Of a DNA stretch of 19,345 bases, positions 1-8,352 are shown piece after piece. Origin of the DNA: Methylococcaceae bacterium NSP1-2 (GTDB lineage Bacteria; Pseudomonadota; Gammaproteobacteria; Methylococcales; Methylomonadaceae); the NCBI GenBank assembly GCA_002256685.1, contig NQJH01000014.1, positions 1-19,345 on the forward strand, read 5' to 3'. Each line of letters opens with the position of its first letter. Within the stretch, counting starts at the first letter, position 1. The translations under genes were made by a program, and so were the position numbers. The notes beneath the pieces were generated by a model. That model saw only the letters and a list, made by a program, of their open reading frames with translations, had not been told where the DNA came from and ran no database searches.

Positions 1-688
1 CAATGGCTAACTCTTCAATGCCAAAACCAGCGGCTTTAACCAATTTAAGTAACTCGGCTTTAGCTTGATTATTTTTCATTTTATTTAAAGCGACATAAAA
101 ATAGGCAGTGTTTTCTAAACTATCAATTAAATTAAAACCAGTAAACCAGTGCATTATTTTTTTGGAAATTGCGCCATTATTTTGTTCACACTGCCAAATA
201 AATAAATGATTGTCAGCTACTTTTAAATCCAGACCTTCTTTAAATTTTTGTTTATTAATGTAATGGCGGTTATTTTCAGCGTCACGGTCAAACAAACACG
301 TTTCCTTATCTTCTTTTTCACTATAAAGCCATTCAGCATAAACCGTTGTGCTATCCGCTTCAAAGCCATAACGATATTTAACTGCTTTTAAAAAAAACAG
401 TATTTCAAAATAACTAGACGCATCTTCAGTTTCGGTATTTAAAAGAAAGGGCTCATGCGGTAGCGTATGATTGGCTTTATTTAATACCAGATTGCGCATA
501 AATTCCATCGCTCTTAACACATTACTTTTGCCACTGGCATTCGCACCATAAATCACCGCACTACTCAGCAGGGCGTAATTGTTTATATGAAAACGATGAT
601 TGCCATCGGAGCTTGAGCTAGCATTCATGCTGAAAGTCACCGTATCTTTAATAGAACGGAAATTATTAACACTAAATTGTAAAAGCAT
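1..688 (-). CDS. AAA15-type ATP-binding protein, N-terminal part (runs off left edge)
   Basis: The first 229 codons are open from an ATG at 688 down to the window edge, so the C-terminal part is missing. I translated this directly. The protein begins MLLQFSVNNFRSIKD, the usual start of COG1106/AAA15-type ATPases, an ABC/SMC-like P-loop class. The Walker A motif GANASGKS lies at residues 48-55. Residues after it are charged and fit the insert before the Walker B/signature half, which is not visible; the last residues seen (GFGIEEL) also fit the family. Some relatives pair with RloB-like nucleases in defence loci, and others stand alone. The partner gene, if any, would lie outside the window. 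It starts 18 bp after the SDR gene on the same strand, so co-transcription is possible. Family call is firm; function is unknown. Confidence 0.85.
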   Translation of the reverse strand, partial: MLLQFSVNNFRSIKDTVTFSMNASSSSDGNHRFHINNYALLSSAVIYGANASGKSNVLRAMEFMRNLVLNKANHTLPHEPFLLNTETEDASSYFEILFFLKAVKYRYGFEADSTTVYAEWLYSEKEDKETCLFDRDAENNRHYINKQKFKEGLDLKVADNHLFIWQCEQNNGAISKKIMHWFTGFNLIDSLENTAYFYVALNKMKNNQAKAELLKLVKAAGFGIEELAI

Positions 689-706
689 AAGGGTATTAAA
701 TAACAG

Positions 707-1537
707 TCATGATTGAATGAGCTTAGTATAGCCATCTTTATAACTGGGATAAGAAAACTGATAACCTAGGGCTTTTAGACGCTGATTGTCACAGCGTTTA
801 TTTAGGGTATCGTCGCTAGTGCTGGCTTTAATGCGTGGTGCCGGGCAGTTGAGTTGTTGCGCCATCCAGCTCATTACTTCATACAATGGCGCGGGGTCAT
901 TATCACTGGCTAGATAATATTGCGCCAAGGTAATCCCTGCTAGTTTTTTTTCCAATAAAAACGCTAATACTTGTACGCAATCGTCTTGATGAATGCGATT
1001 AGTAAAATACGGAGGGGTTTGTTGAATAATTGGGCTTTGCTTAGCTTTGTTTAATAGGTATTCGCGCCCTGCCCCATAAATGCCTGAAAAACGTACCACG
1101 GTATTTTGCGGGTTGAGCGCAGTTACTTGTTGTTCTGCTTGTCTTATTAATTGGCTATTAATATTATCAGGTTGCGCGATAGCATCTTCATTCACCCATT
1201 CGCCTTGTGACTGCCCATAAACACTGGTCGATGATACAAAAATCCACGGCAGGTGAGCAAATTTACACAGCACATTGTTTAAACCAATTTCATAGACTTC
1301 ACGGTAACTTTGCTCGGTGCGTCCGTCCGCAGAGACAATAAAAAACAAGTGATCAAAATCGTTATCCAACTTTTCAAGGGCGGTCGCTGAGTTTATGTTG
1401 GCACGCACAATGTGAATATCACCGTTACTCGGTGGCGGATTGCGTCTCACGCCGGTGACGTGATGACCTTTAATCGTCAAAACTCGCGCCAGTTCTGTGC
1501 CAATAATGCCACAACCTATGATTAAAATTTTTGCCAT
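707..1537 (-). CDS. SDR-fold NAD(P)-binding oxidoreductase/epimerase-like protein (YeeZ-like)
   Basis: This 276-residue protein opens with a Rossmann beta-alpha-beta and the dinucleotide motif GCGIIG at residues 8-13, followed by basic residues after strand 2 (RR at 31-32) that suggest NADP preference. A segment IFVSSTSVYGQ near residues 99-109 matches the central strand of NAD-dependent epimerase/dehydratase proteins. The length and layout resemble the E. coli YeeZ group, the atypical extended SDRs. The expected YxxxK catalytic pair is not intact: Tyr107 is followed by GQSQ, with no Lys four residues on, so the chemistry cannot be read from the motif. It lies 28 bp downstream of a GT39 glycosyltransferase gene on the same strand. 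It could act on a nucleotide sugar for that cassette or be an unrelated rider. No clear Shine-Dalgarno precedes the ATG. Confidence 0.85.
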   Translation of the reverse strand: MAKILIIGCGIIGTELARVLTIKGHHVTGVRRNPPPSNGDIHIVRANINSATALEKLDNDFDHLFFIVSADGRTEQSYREVYEIGLNNVLCKFAHLPWIFVSSTSVYGQSQGEWVNEDAIAQPDNINSQLIRQAEQQVTALNPQNTVVRFSGIYGAGREYLLNKAKQSPIIQQTPPYFTNRIHQDDCVQVLAFLLEKKLAGITLAQYYLASDNDPAPLYEVMSWMAQQLNCPAPRIKASTSDDTLNKRCDNQRLKALGYQFSYPSYKDGYTKLIQS

Positions 1538-1565
1538 TGTTTAGAATTTAGTTGGTTATTTAATT

Positions 1566-3122
1566 TTACAATTCATCGGAAGTATTTGCCTTACGCGATA
1601 AAAGCAGATTTTCTGTGTCGTTACGTTCAACTTGCCAGCCCGACGAACTTAGTTTGTTTACTGTTTCCTGCGTTAGTGGCAGATCATTTTTTTGTTTTCC
1701 TATGGGAAACAAGGAAACCACAATGCCTTTTTTCGCGCCTAACACTGCCCACTTTGTTAAGGACTCATTCAATTTATGATAGTCAAAGGCACCTAATTCT
1801 CGCACTGGCGCGGCACAAACAATTCGATACACATAATGTAAATTGGACAGCGCGACCCGCCCGTTTAAATCAGTACAAATATTATCGGGGTGTGTTCGCA
1901 TTTGTGTCGCTGTATTCACAACGGCTATATCGTATAGATTGTTTTGGCGGCGTTGATAATCTTTTCCTAAGTCATACATTCGAAACGACAGCAAAATAAT
2001 GGCTAATCCGATTAGATAACGGGTATTTATTTTTACCAACGCATATTTAAAAATAATGACCAGTGCTACAAAAATAAAACACGCATAGGGTAAAGCGTAT
2101 CGCGGTTCAATATGCACGCCCCATTGATATTTTGTTCTGGCAACGATAGTAATCGCTGCGCCAATCGCAGTGTATGTAATCGAGATAAGAAAAGTTTGTT
2201 GGTCAATTTTTTGCCACTGTTGCCACGTCGTTATGGCTTTATACGATAGAACAATGAGTGCGCTAATCAACACAATGATGCCAAAGACATTGTTAAACAA
2301 ACGATCTAAATCGCTAAATACTAGCAAGGTATTCAATTGTGAAAAAATATAATCGTGAATATTTTGACTCAATCCTACCGTGCTAGGCGGCATGGAATAC
2401 GGTTGAATTTTGCCAAAAATTAAAACGTTATAAATAAACATCGGTACGATAAATACCGCATTTCCTAATGCCCAGAAGCCGATGTGGACTATTTTCGCTT
2501 TACGGTTTTTCGGCTCACTAATCAGAGACCAAAACGAATATAAAAAAATGCTGATGAGTAACGCGATATTGGCATTTCTAAGCAGATAAGAAAATCCGGT
2601 TAACAGCCCTAAATAAAACCACGAAGACGCTTTATTGTCTATTACCAACAATCGGTTAACAGCTAATACAACCACCAATAGTGATAAGCTATCGCTATAG
2701 GCAATAGAGCCGAAAAATACCATTGTCGGTGTTAAAGTAACCAGTATTGCTATCCAAAAAGCGGCCCAAAGTCCTACGATTCGCTGAAAAGAAAACACGA
2801 TACCTATCGGTAATAACACCAAGGCAGCAAGACTTAACCAAGGCGCGATAATTTCTATAGGGACAAACAACAGTTTGCTACTTATTATCAGTAGCAACGG
2901 ATAACCCGGCGGAAATAAATTGTCAGGAACGGCTGGATTTTCAAATTCATTTGAACTGATGGGAATGGTTTCAAAAACGCCACGCGCCATAAAGCTTCGT
3001 GCTTGTTCTATATAATTGATACTGTCTGCCCCATAAGGGAAAAAGGGTACAAAAAAATAAAACGTAGCCGCGCTCAGACCGACAAAAAGTGCCAAGACAT
3101 AAACCGTTGTTTGTTTGCTCAT
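1566..3122 (-). CDS. GT39/PMT-family polytopic membrane glycosyltransferase (copy 2)
   Basis: A 518-residue integral membrane protein with an N-terminal helix, then a large first outer loop carrying PYGADSINYIEQARSF (Asp33 in the place of the conserved acidic residue of GT-C enzymes) and LFPPGYPLL near residues 69-77. About ten further hydrophobic segments and a soluble C-terminal domain of roughly 120 residues follow. This is the layout of PMT_2/ArnT-like enzymes, which move a sugar from a polyprenyl-phosphate carrier to an acceptor on the outer face of the inner membrane. It is a clear paralogue of the gene immediately upstream: the first loop, the YLxRNAN segment, PYSMPPSTV, TKYQWGVHI and the C-terminal CTDLNGR and LGAKKG segments are shared. 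The gap to that gene is 16 bp. Donor sugar and acceptor cannot be read from sequence. Confidence 0.88.
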   Translation of the reverse strand: MSKQTTVYVLALFVGLSAATFYFFVPFFPYGADSINYIEQARSFMARGVFETIPISSNEFENPAVPDNLFPPGYPLLLIISSKLLFVPIEIIAPWLSLAALVLLPIGIVFSFQRIVGLWAAFWIAILVTLTPTMVFFGSIAYSDSLSLLVVVLAVNRLLVIDNKASSWFYLGLLTGFSYLLRNANIALLISIFLYSFWSLISEPKNRKAKIVHIGFWALGNAVFIVPMFIYNVLIFGKIQPYSMPPSTVGLSQNIHDYIFSQLNTLLVFSDLDRLFNNVFGIIVLISALIVLSYKAITTWQQWQKIDQQTFLISITYTAIGAAITIVARTKYQWGVHIEPRYALPYACFIFVALVIIFKYALVKINTRYLIGLAIILLSFRMYDLGKDYQRRQNNLYDIAVVNTATQMRTHPDNICTDLNGRVALSNLHYVYRIVCAAPVRELGAFDYHKLNESLTKWAVLGAKKGIVVSLFPIGKQKNDLPLTQETVNKLSSSGWQVERNDTENLLLSRKANTSDEL

Positions 3123-3138
3123 ATTTAACTGTTGCTTA

Positions 3139-4686
3139 TTAAAGTGCGGTCGTTTTGTGGCTTAAAATTAAGTTTTCTTTATTATTACGCTCAACTTGCC
3201 AACCTAAGGTATTTAGCTTGTTTATTTCTTCCTGTTTAAGTGGCAGATCGCTTGCGCCTTTATCAGGAAACAAGGAAACCACAACCCCTTTTTTTGCCCC
3301 TAAATTCGCCCAAGTTTGTAAAGATTCATCAATGAATTTATTTTGTTGAAAAGAAGGATATATATGTCTTGCTGGAGCGGCACACAGTATTCTATAGACA
3401 AAGGCGCGATTAGAGAATGCAAGTCGTCCATTTAAATCCGTACAAATAACATCGGCATTAGCGGTAATTTGCTGAGCTGTGTGTGATATGTTTTGATCAT
3501 AAGCTTCTAGTTGATAGAGTTTCGATAGCTGATAGCCTCGTGCTAGGAGCAGGGTAATCACTAAACAGGGGAGCAAATACCGAGTCATTATTGTGCAGCT
3601 GGAATTTTTTAAAACAATGGCTATTGCGACAAAAATAAAACAGGGAAAGGCAAGAACGTGGCGGTCGGAAATATGTACGCCCCATTGATATTTAGTTCTA
3701 GCAGCGATAACCATCGCTGTACCAATTACAACATAGCTAACAGCGATAAAAAAAGTTTGTTGCTCTATTTTTGACCATTTTTTCCAACTAGAAATTACTT
3801 GATAAAGTAAAACGACTACAACAGTTATCAGCAATAGTATGCCGGATACATTATTGGCTATTAATCCGTCCAGCTCATTCAATGTTAATACGGTATCTAA
3901 TTGCGCTTTTATATAATCATGAATATTTTCGCCAAGGCTGACGGTACTCGGCGGCATGGAATAAGGTTGAAACTTACCAAAAACCAAAAAATTACGCATT
4001 AGCCACGGGGCTAATAACAAGGCATTTCCACCTGCCCAGACTAAGGACTGGTTAATTTTTTGTCGGCGGTTTTGACTATCAACCAGTATGTCCCACAGTA
4101 AAAATAGCGACATACTGATAAGCAAAGCAAGATTAGCATTTCTGATTAGGTAGGAAAATCCGCTTAAAAGCCCCAAACAAAACCATGAAGTAGATTTATT
4201 ACCCGCAAATAACAGCCGATTAACGGCAAAAATCACCAGCAATAATGACAAGGTATCGCTATAAGCAATGTAACCGTGCCTTACTGCTGTTGGCGTTAAT
4301 GCCACAAGTATGGCTATAGAAAGTGCGGGATAAAGTCCTAAAACACGCTGAAAACAACAGACTATGGTTAATGGCAAAAGGGCAAGTGCGGCAAGACTCA
4401 AAAAAGGTGCAGTCACTTCTACCGGTAATTGGAATATAACACTACTGAAAACGATGAGTAACGGATAACCCGGCGGAAATAAAGCATCGGGAACGGAAAC
4501 AACATCGGTTAGTTCTGTGCCGAAAGGCGTAATTTCAAACACACCCCGTGCCATAAAGCTTCTGGCTTGTTCAAGATAACTGGCACTATCAACACCGTAA
4601 GGAAAAAACGGCGAGAAATAGGAAATGGTTGCTGAACATAAACCTGCAAATAAAGCCAAAGTATAAATAGAATATTCTTTAGTCAT
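3139..4686 (-). CDS. GT39/PMT-family polytopic membrane glycosyltransferase (copy 1)
   Basis: A 515-residue membrane protein with the same layout as the next gene. It has an N-terminal helix, an outer loop with PYGVDSASYLEQARSF (Asp33) and LFPPGYPLL, a RNAN segment at the end of a helix, many hydrophobic helices and a C-terminal soluble domain with CTDLNGR and LGAKKGVVVSLFP. GT-C enzymes of this family use lipid-phosphate sugars as donors and act on the periplasmic side. The two copies align nearly end to end with only small indels but are clearly diverged, so the duplication is not recent. The copies may use different acceptors or act one after the other. It lies about 200 bp after the EamA-like gene, the widest gap in this run of minus-strand genes. 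Confidence 0.88.
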   Translation of the reverse strand: MTKEYSIYTLALFAGLCSATISYFSPFFPYGVDSASYLEQARSFMARGVFEITPFGTELTDVVSVPDALFPPGYPLLIVFSSVIFQLPVEVTAPFLSLAALALLPLTIVCCFQRVLGLYPALSIAILVALTPTAVRHGYIAYSDTLSLLLVIFAVNRLLFAGNKSTSWFCLGLLSGFSYLIRNANLALLISMSLFLLWDILVDSQNRRQKINQSLVWAGGNALLLAPWLMRNFLVFGKFQPYSMPPSTVSLGENIHDYIKAQLDTVLTLNELDGLIANNVSGILLLITVVVVLLYQVISSWKKWSKIEQQTFFIAVSYVVIGTAMVIAARTKYQWGVHISDRHVLAFPCFIFVAIAIVLKNSSCTIMTRYLLPCLVITLLLARGYQLSKLYQLEAYDQNISHTAQQITANADVICTDLNGRLAFSNRAFVYRILCAAPARHIYPSFQQNKFIDESLQTWANLGAKKGVVVSLFPDKGASDLPLKQEEINKLNTLGWQVERNNKENLILSHKTTAL

Positions 4687-4753
4687 AATTTATAAATAGT
4701 GACAGTGTTTTTAATTTAGATTAGTTAAGTTATGTGCAAAAAGTCGGCGGGTA

Positions 4754-4891
4754 CTACAAGTTACTCAAACCTGTGAGCCGTTTAGTTAGTTCGGCATTCG
4801 AGGAAATGGTCAGTGCATATATTTGAAAGGCTATTTCAAACCAAGAAAAGGTAGCCGCACCAAAACTCATTAAAATTAACGGTCGTTTCAA
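4754..4891 (-). CDS. Possible small ORF overlapping the EamA-like stop codon
   Basis: In the 201-bp gap between the EamA-like gene and the first GT39 gene there is an open frame of 45 codons from a TTG at 4891 to a TAG at 4754-4756. The TTG overlaps the preceding TGA (sequence TTGA), much as the EamA start overlaps the HAD-UbiA stop. An internal ATG at 4870 would give 38 residues starting MSFGAATFSWFEIAFQIYAL, a short hydrophobic stretch followed by a polar tail. I do not recognise the product. It could be a small membrane peptide, the remnant of a decayed gene, or chance. An AAAGG sits too close to the TTG for a good ribosome site. Treat this as a candidate only. Confidence 0.2.
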   Translation of the reverse strand: MKRPLILMSFGAATFSWFEIAFQIYALTISSNAELTKRLTGLSNL

Positions 4892-5280
4892 CAGCCTTTA
4901 TAAGTAACCAGAAGAATTCCCAAAACCACCAGACAAGTTCCCACAAAGCGTATCAGTGAAAAGGCTTCACCTAACAAAAACACACCAAACAGCGCGGTAA
5001 GAATAAAACCAAAACCCACAAACGGATAAGCGATACTGACATCGATTTTTGCCAGCACACCTAACCACAGCACCGCGCCTAATGCGTACAGCGTTAAGCC
5101 TAACCAGACATAAAGATTGGAGCCCACTGTGACGGCTATTTGCATCCAGCCACCCGTTAAGCCTTGCTGCACCGCAGGCGAGGACATGCCATGTTTTAGC
5201 GTAATTTGCGCAACAGCAGACATAGAGACGCTGATAAAAATCAGCGTTAATACTGTCCAAGATATAGACATTTCTTTCAT
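4888..5280 (-). CDS. EamA/SMR-type small membrane transporter (ArnE/ArnF-like size)
   Basis: A 130-residue protein with four hydrophobic helices, the length and layout of a single EamA domain or SMR/ArnE-ArnF-type subunit. Typical sequence features include SAVAQITLKHG in helix 1, IDVSIAYPFVGFGFILTALFG in helix 3 and GTCLVVLGILLV in helix 4. ArnE/ArnF proteins flip undecaprenyl-phosphate-aminoarabinose. The start overlaps the stop of the HAD-UbiA gene by 4 bp (ATGA), so the two are probably translationally coupled. Beside a polyprenyl-phosphate sugar-type synthase and two GT39 enzymes, a flippase for the lipid-linked sugar is the most natural role. That role is inferred from context. A small-molecule exporter cannot be excluded. 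A second in-frame ATG lies three codons in. Confidence 0.82.
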   Translation of the reverse strand: MKEMSISWTVLTLIFISVSMSAVAQITLKHGMSSPAVQQGLTGGWMQIAVTVGSNLYVWLGLTLYALGAVLWLGVLAKIDVSIAYPFVGFGFILTALFGVFLLGEAFSLIRFVGTCLVVLGILLVTYKGC

Positions 5281-6707
5281 AGAGATACCAACGTAACCAA
5301 CATCATATTAATAAAAACAATCCAACTGGCACGGTCTTTTAAACTATACACCAGTGGATCATCGTGCATTTTGCCACGCGAGGTATTTAGCCATAATCGG
5401 GACACCCAATAAGCCATTAACGGGCATAACAGCCATAAAAACACGGGATGAGAATATTGCTGCATACTTTCTGGACTATCAATAAACAATGCCAATACCA
5501 GAACAGAGAGATAACCTGCGGCAACGCCCATACTGCTTAGCATGGGATAGTCGTCAATGTAATAATCCCGTCCTTTCATTTTGTTGCGAGATAGTGCGTG
5601 CAAGGCTTTTAACTCGGTACAACGTTTCACCAGTGCCAGCGATAAAAACACAAACATCGAGAAGCCTAATAACCAAGATGACAGCGGCACTTCAATCGCA
5701 TAAGCCCCCGCGACTATGCGTATGGTGTAGAGTGATGCTAACAATATCACATCAATTAAGACAATTTTCTTAAAATAGAACGAATAAGCGAGCGTCATTG
5801 CTAAATAAGCCAGCTGAGTAAATAAATACTTTTGTGAAAGCTGCGCTGCTAAGCCAAAACCTATAATAAATAACACGATCATTGCCAAAATGCCGACAGG
5901 TAAGCCGATATTACCCGCCGCAAAAGGTCGCTTACATTTACGCGGGTGCTGTCTATCTGCCGTTAAATCCAGTAAGTCATTGAGCAAATAAGTTGCCGAA
6001 GCCATTAAACCAAACGCCAGAAATGCGGCGAGTATTTCGGTAATAGCGTAAAAATTAAACGCATGTGCCGTTAAAATCGGCACGCCTAGCAACACATTTT
6101 TTGCCCATTGATGAACTCTCAATGCTTTCAGCCACGTTTTTAACTTAGCAGGACGATCATCAAAAACCTGTTGTATTTCAATGTTACGCGCTTTCGCTTT
6201 GGAGACAACGCCGCTATCAGGATTAACGATAATAGCCTGCCTTGCCTTTGCCCAGATAGCTAAATCAACTCGCGCATTACCTGCATAATCAAAGGCTTGC
6301 TGTTCACAACAAACCAGTATCGCTTGCAATTTACGCTCGCCCTTAAGATTGTTATGACCATCACTGGCTAACACGCCCGTAAAAAAACCTAAGCGATTAG
6401 CCACAGGTTCTGCAAGGCTTCTATCAGAAGCAGTGGCTAAATACAACGTTCTGCCAGTCGCGGCTTCATTGCGCAAAAATTCTACAAAGTCATTTTGTAG
6501 CGGCAGGGTGTCAAATTCCAGTACGGTACGTTTGGCTATTTCTTCTTTAAGTCTGGCTTTGCCGAACACGACTAGCCAGTAGAACATTGCCAGCAACATC
6601 CACGGCTGTTTTTTCAATAAAAGAAAAGCACTTTCAACCAATAAATCGGTTTTAATTAAAGTGCCATCGAGGTCAACAAAAAGCGGGACAGTCAATGATT
6701 GAGGCAT
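5277..6707 (-). CDS. HAD phosphatase-UbiA prenyltransferase fusion (DPPR synthase-like)
   Basis: A 476-residue fusion. Residues 1 to about 190 are a HAD-type hydrolase: DLDGT at 12-16 (Asp12 and Asp14), ATASD at 91-95 as motif II, Lys126 as motif III, and YAGNARVDL at 141-149 where motif IV normally carries an acidic pair; Asp148 remains but the first Asp is Asn144. Residues from about 195 onward are a multi-helix UbiA domain with NDLLDLTADR at 243-252, the prenyl-diphosphate/Mg-binding motif, and a YSFYFKKIVLIDV segment like that of decaprenyl-phosphate phosphoribosyltransferases. Such enzymes join a phosphopentose from PRPP to a polyprenyl phosphate, and the HAD half could remove the 5-phosphate. 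This first gene of the run is followed by a putative flippase and two GT39 transferases. The domain call is firm; the PRPP substrate is inference from the family. No clear ribosome site precedes the ATG. Confidence 0.88.
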   Translation of the reverse strand: MPQSLTVPLFVDLDGTLIKTDLLVESAFLLLKKQPWMLLAMFYWLVVFGKARLKEEIAKRTVLEFDTLPLQNDFVEFLRNEAATGRTLYLATASDRSLAEPVANRLGFFTGVLASDGHNNLKGERKLQAILVCCEQQAFDYAGNARVDLAIWAKARQAIIVNPDSGVVSKAKARNIEIQQVFDDRPAKLKTWLKALRVHQWAKNVLLGVPILTAHAFNFYAITEILAAFLAFGLMASATYLLNDLLDLTADRQHPRKCKRPFAAGNIGLPVGILAMIVLFIIGFGLAAQLSQKYLFTQLAYLAMTLAYSFYFKKIVLIDVILLASLYTIRIVAGAYAIEVPLSSWLLGFSMFVFLSLALVKRCTELKALHALSRNKMKGRDYYIDDYPMLSSMGVAAGYLSVLVLALFIDSPESMQQYSHPVFLWLLCPLMAYWVSRLWLNTSRGKMHDDPLVYSLKDRASWIVFINMMLVTLVSL

Positions 6708-6810
6708 AAAAGGGTCTTAGTTTAATAAAGGGTAGTGGGTAACACAGGTAGTTAGTTGTAGCGAAAAAAGCCGCCAAACTCTATGGGAGAATAGTTCTGA
6801 AAATTATAAT

Positions 6811-6850
6811 AAAGGGATAACGTCTATTTATTAAGACTGTTATCCCTTTT
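6811..6850 (-). terminator. Hairpin terminator after malQ
   Basis: An 11-bp perfect inverted repeat (6811-6821 with 6839-6849), extended by four more pairs across a one-base bulge and closed by an eight-base loop. It lies 17 bp past the malQ stop. On the minus strand the stem is followed by a T/A-rich run, and on the plus strand by five T residues, so it may work in both directions. It separates the glycogen cluster from the HAD-UbiA operon. Confidence 0.7.
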
Positions 6851-6866
6851 TCTGTAGGGTAAGTTG

Positions 6867-8306
6867 TTATGTTCGATTAAATAATTTTATTAGATACGCT
6901 AATCTAGCGGCGCGTTCAGAGTCGAGTTGATGCCATTGAAAACGCCATTTCCAATTGCCTACCGTGGTACCGGGGGTATTCATACGATGTTCGGAGTTTA
7001 ATTCGAGAATATCCTGCATCGGAATAATAGCCAGATTGGCAACTGATGCTAATGCGGTTTGTATGAGTGCGCAATTTAATGACATGGCAGGATTACCAAG
7101 GTAGTCAAAAATATAGCTTTTTTCGGCTTCACTCAGTTTTTCAGACCAACCTAGGGTGGTGTCATTATCATGCGTTCCGGTATAAACGACGCAATTTTTC
7201 TCGTAATTATCGGGCAAATAAGGGTTATCGGCATCGCCACCAAACGCAAACTGCAAAATCTTCATGCCGGGTAAATGAAATTCGTCTCTTAAGGCATCAA
7301 CCTCAGGCGTAATGATACCTAAGTCTTCCGCGACTAAAGAAATTTCGCCTAATTGCTCTGTTATTGCTTTTAATAAAGCAGAGCCAGGGGCTTTAACCCA
7401 TTGCCCTACTTGTGCAGTTTCTTCGCTTGCAGGGATTTCCCATGCGGATTCTAGTCCACGGAAATGATCGATACGCAGAATATCAAATTGTTCACACTGC
7501 TGTAAAATGTCCCAGTTGTAATGTGGATTACCCCAACGTTGTCCGGTTTCCGAAAAATAATCGGGCGGTACACCGGCAACCACTGACATATCACCCTCTG
7601 CATCAAGTTTGAAAACGTCACGATTTGCCCATACATCGGCACTGTCATAAGACACAAAAATAGGAATATCACCAAATAACAGAATGCCACGCTCATTGGC
7701 ATAAGTCTTTAGTGCCATCCATTGCCGAAAAAAAACATATTGTTCAAATTTGATAATATCAATTTGAGATCTTAAGCGCAGTGTAGCCGCTCTGATAGCA
7801 TATTTATCGCGCTGTTTCAGGGGTTCTGACCACTGATTCCAACATTGTTGACCAAATTGATTTCTCAGTGCCATAAACAAAGCAAAATCATCCAGCCAAA
7901 ATGCTTTATCTCGACAAAAATTCTCGAAATCCGTTTTGTCTTGTGGTTTTGCACGCTCTAAAAAGTTATAAAATGCTTTTACTATTAAGCAACTTTTATA
8001 GAATTTGACTTCTTTTCTGTGACAGTCTTTACACTGATCCGATGTAGGCAACCAGCCTGATTTTATCAAACCATCAATATTGATTAACTCAGGATTACCT
8101 GCATGTGCCGATAAGCATTGGTAAGGTGAGCCATCGGCATGAGTTGCACCTAAAGGCAATGTCTGCCAGACAGTGATGCCTGCCGTACAGAGAAAATTGA
8201 TGAAATCGTAGGCATCCTGTCCCAAATCGCCTTGTTCCCCCACACCGGGTAAGGAAGTAATGTGCAATAAAACGCCTGCACGACGTTTGTTTAAAAGTGT
8301 AGTCAT
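6867..8306 (-). CDS. malQ: 4-alpha-glucanotransferase (amylomaltase), GH77
   Basis: A 479-residue GH77 enzyme that moves maltodextrin units between alpha-1,4-glucans in the cytoplasm. It starts with RRAGVLLHITSLPG, the family hallmark. The catalytic regions are present: DILRIDHFRGLESAWEIP with the nucleophile Asp in RIDHF, LVAEDLGIITPEV with the acid/base Glu, and YTGTHDNDTTLGW with the third carboxylate. The length matches the short amylomaltase type of Thermus and many bacteria, not the roughly 690-residue enteric MalQ. It is the last gene of the minus-strand half of the glycogen cluster, 124 bp after the GH57 gene with a palindromic repeat between them, and is followed by a strong hairpin terminator. 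A likely role is trimming and recycling short glucan chains released from glycogen. Confidence 0.95.
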   Translation of the reverse strand: MTTLLNKRRAGVLLHITSLPGVGEQGDLGQDAYDFINFLCTAGITVWQTLPLGATHADGSPYQCLSAHAGNPELINIDGLIKSGWLPTSDQCKDCHRKEVKFYKSCLIVKAFYNFLERAKPQDKTDFENFCRDKAFWLDDFALFMALRNQFGQQCWNQWSEPLKQRDKYAIRAATLRLRSQIDIIKFEQYVFFRQWMALKTYANERGILLFGDIPIFVSYDSADVWANRDVFKLDAEGDMSVVAGVPPDYFSETGQRWGNPHYNWDILQQCEQFDILRIDHFRGLESAWEIPASEETAQVGQWVKAPGSALLKAITEQLGEISLVAEDLGIITPEVDALRDEFHLPGMKILQFAFGGDADNPYLPDNYEKNCVVYTGTHDNDTTLGWSEKLSEAEKSYIFDYLGNPAMSLNCALIQTALASVANLAIIPMQDILELNSEHRMNTPGTTVGNWKWRFQWHQLDSERAARLAYLIKLFNRT

Positions 8307-8352
8307 CGCTTTGTTAAGTGTGTGAGTGGTTTGATTTTCAGTTAATGGCTTC

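Noticed and set aside
707..1537. Calling the SDR protein DprE2 to complete an arabinose pathway
   Set aside because: The motifs look like the atypical YeeZ group, and no DprE1-like FAD oxidase lies beside it.
1586..1999. 137-codon open frame on the plus strand inside the GT39 gene
   Set aside because: It is antisense to a well-supported membrane protein gene and has no ribosome site or recognisable domain.
8019..8033. CXXCH (CKDCH) heme-binding motif in MalQ
   Set aside because: MalQ is cytoplasmic with no signal peptide and the motif lies in a variable surface region; this is a chance match.
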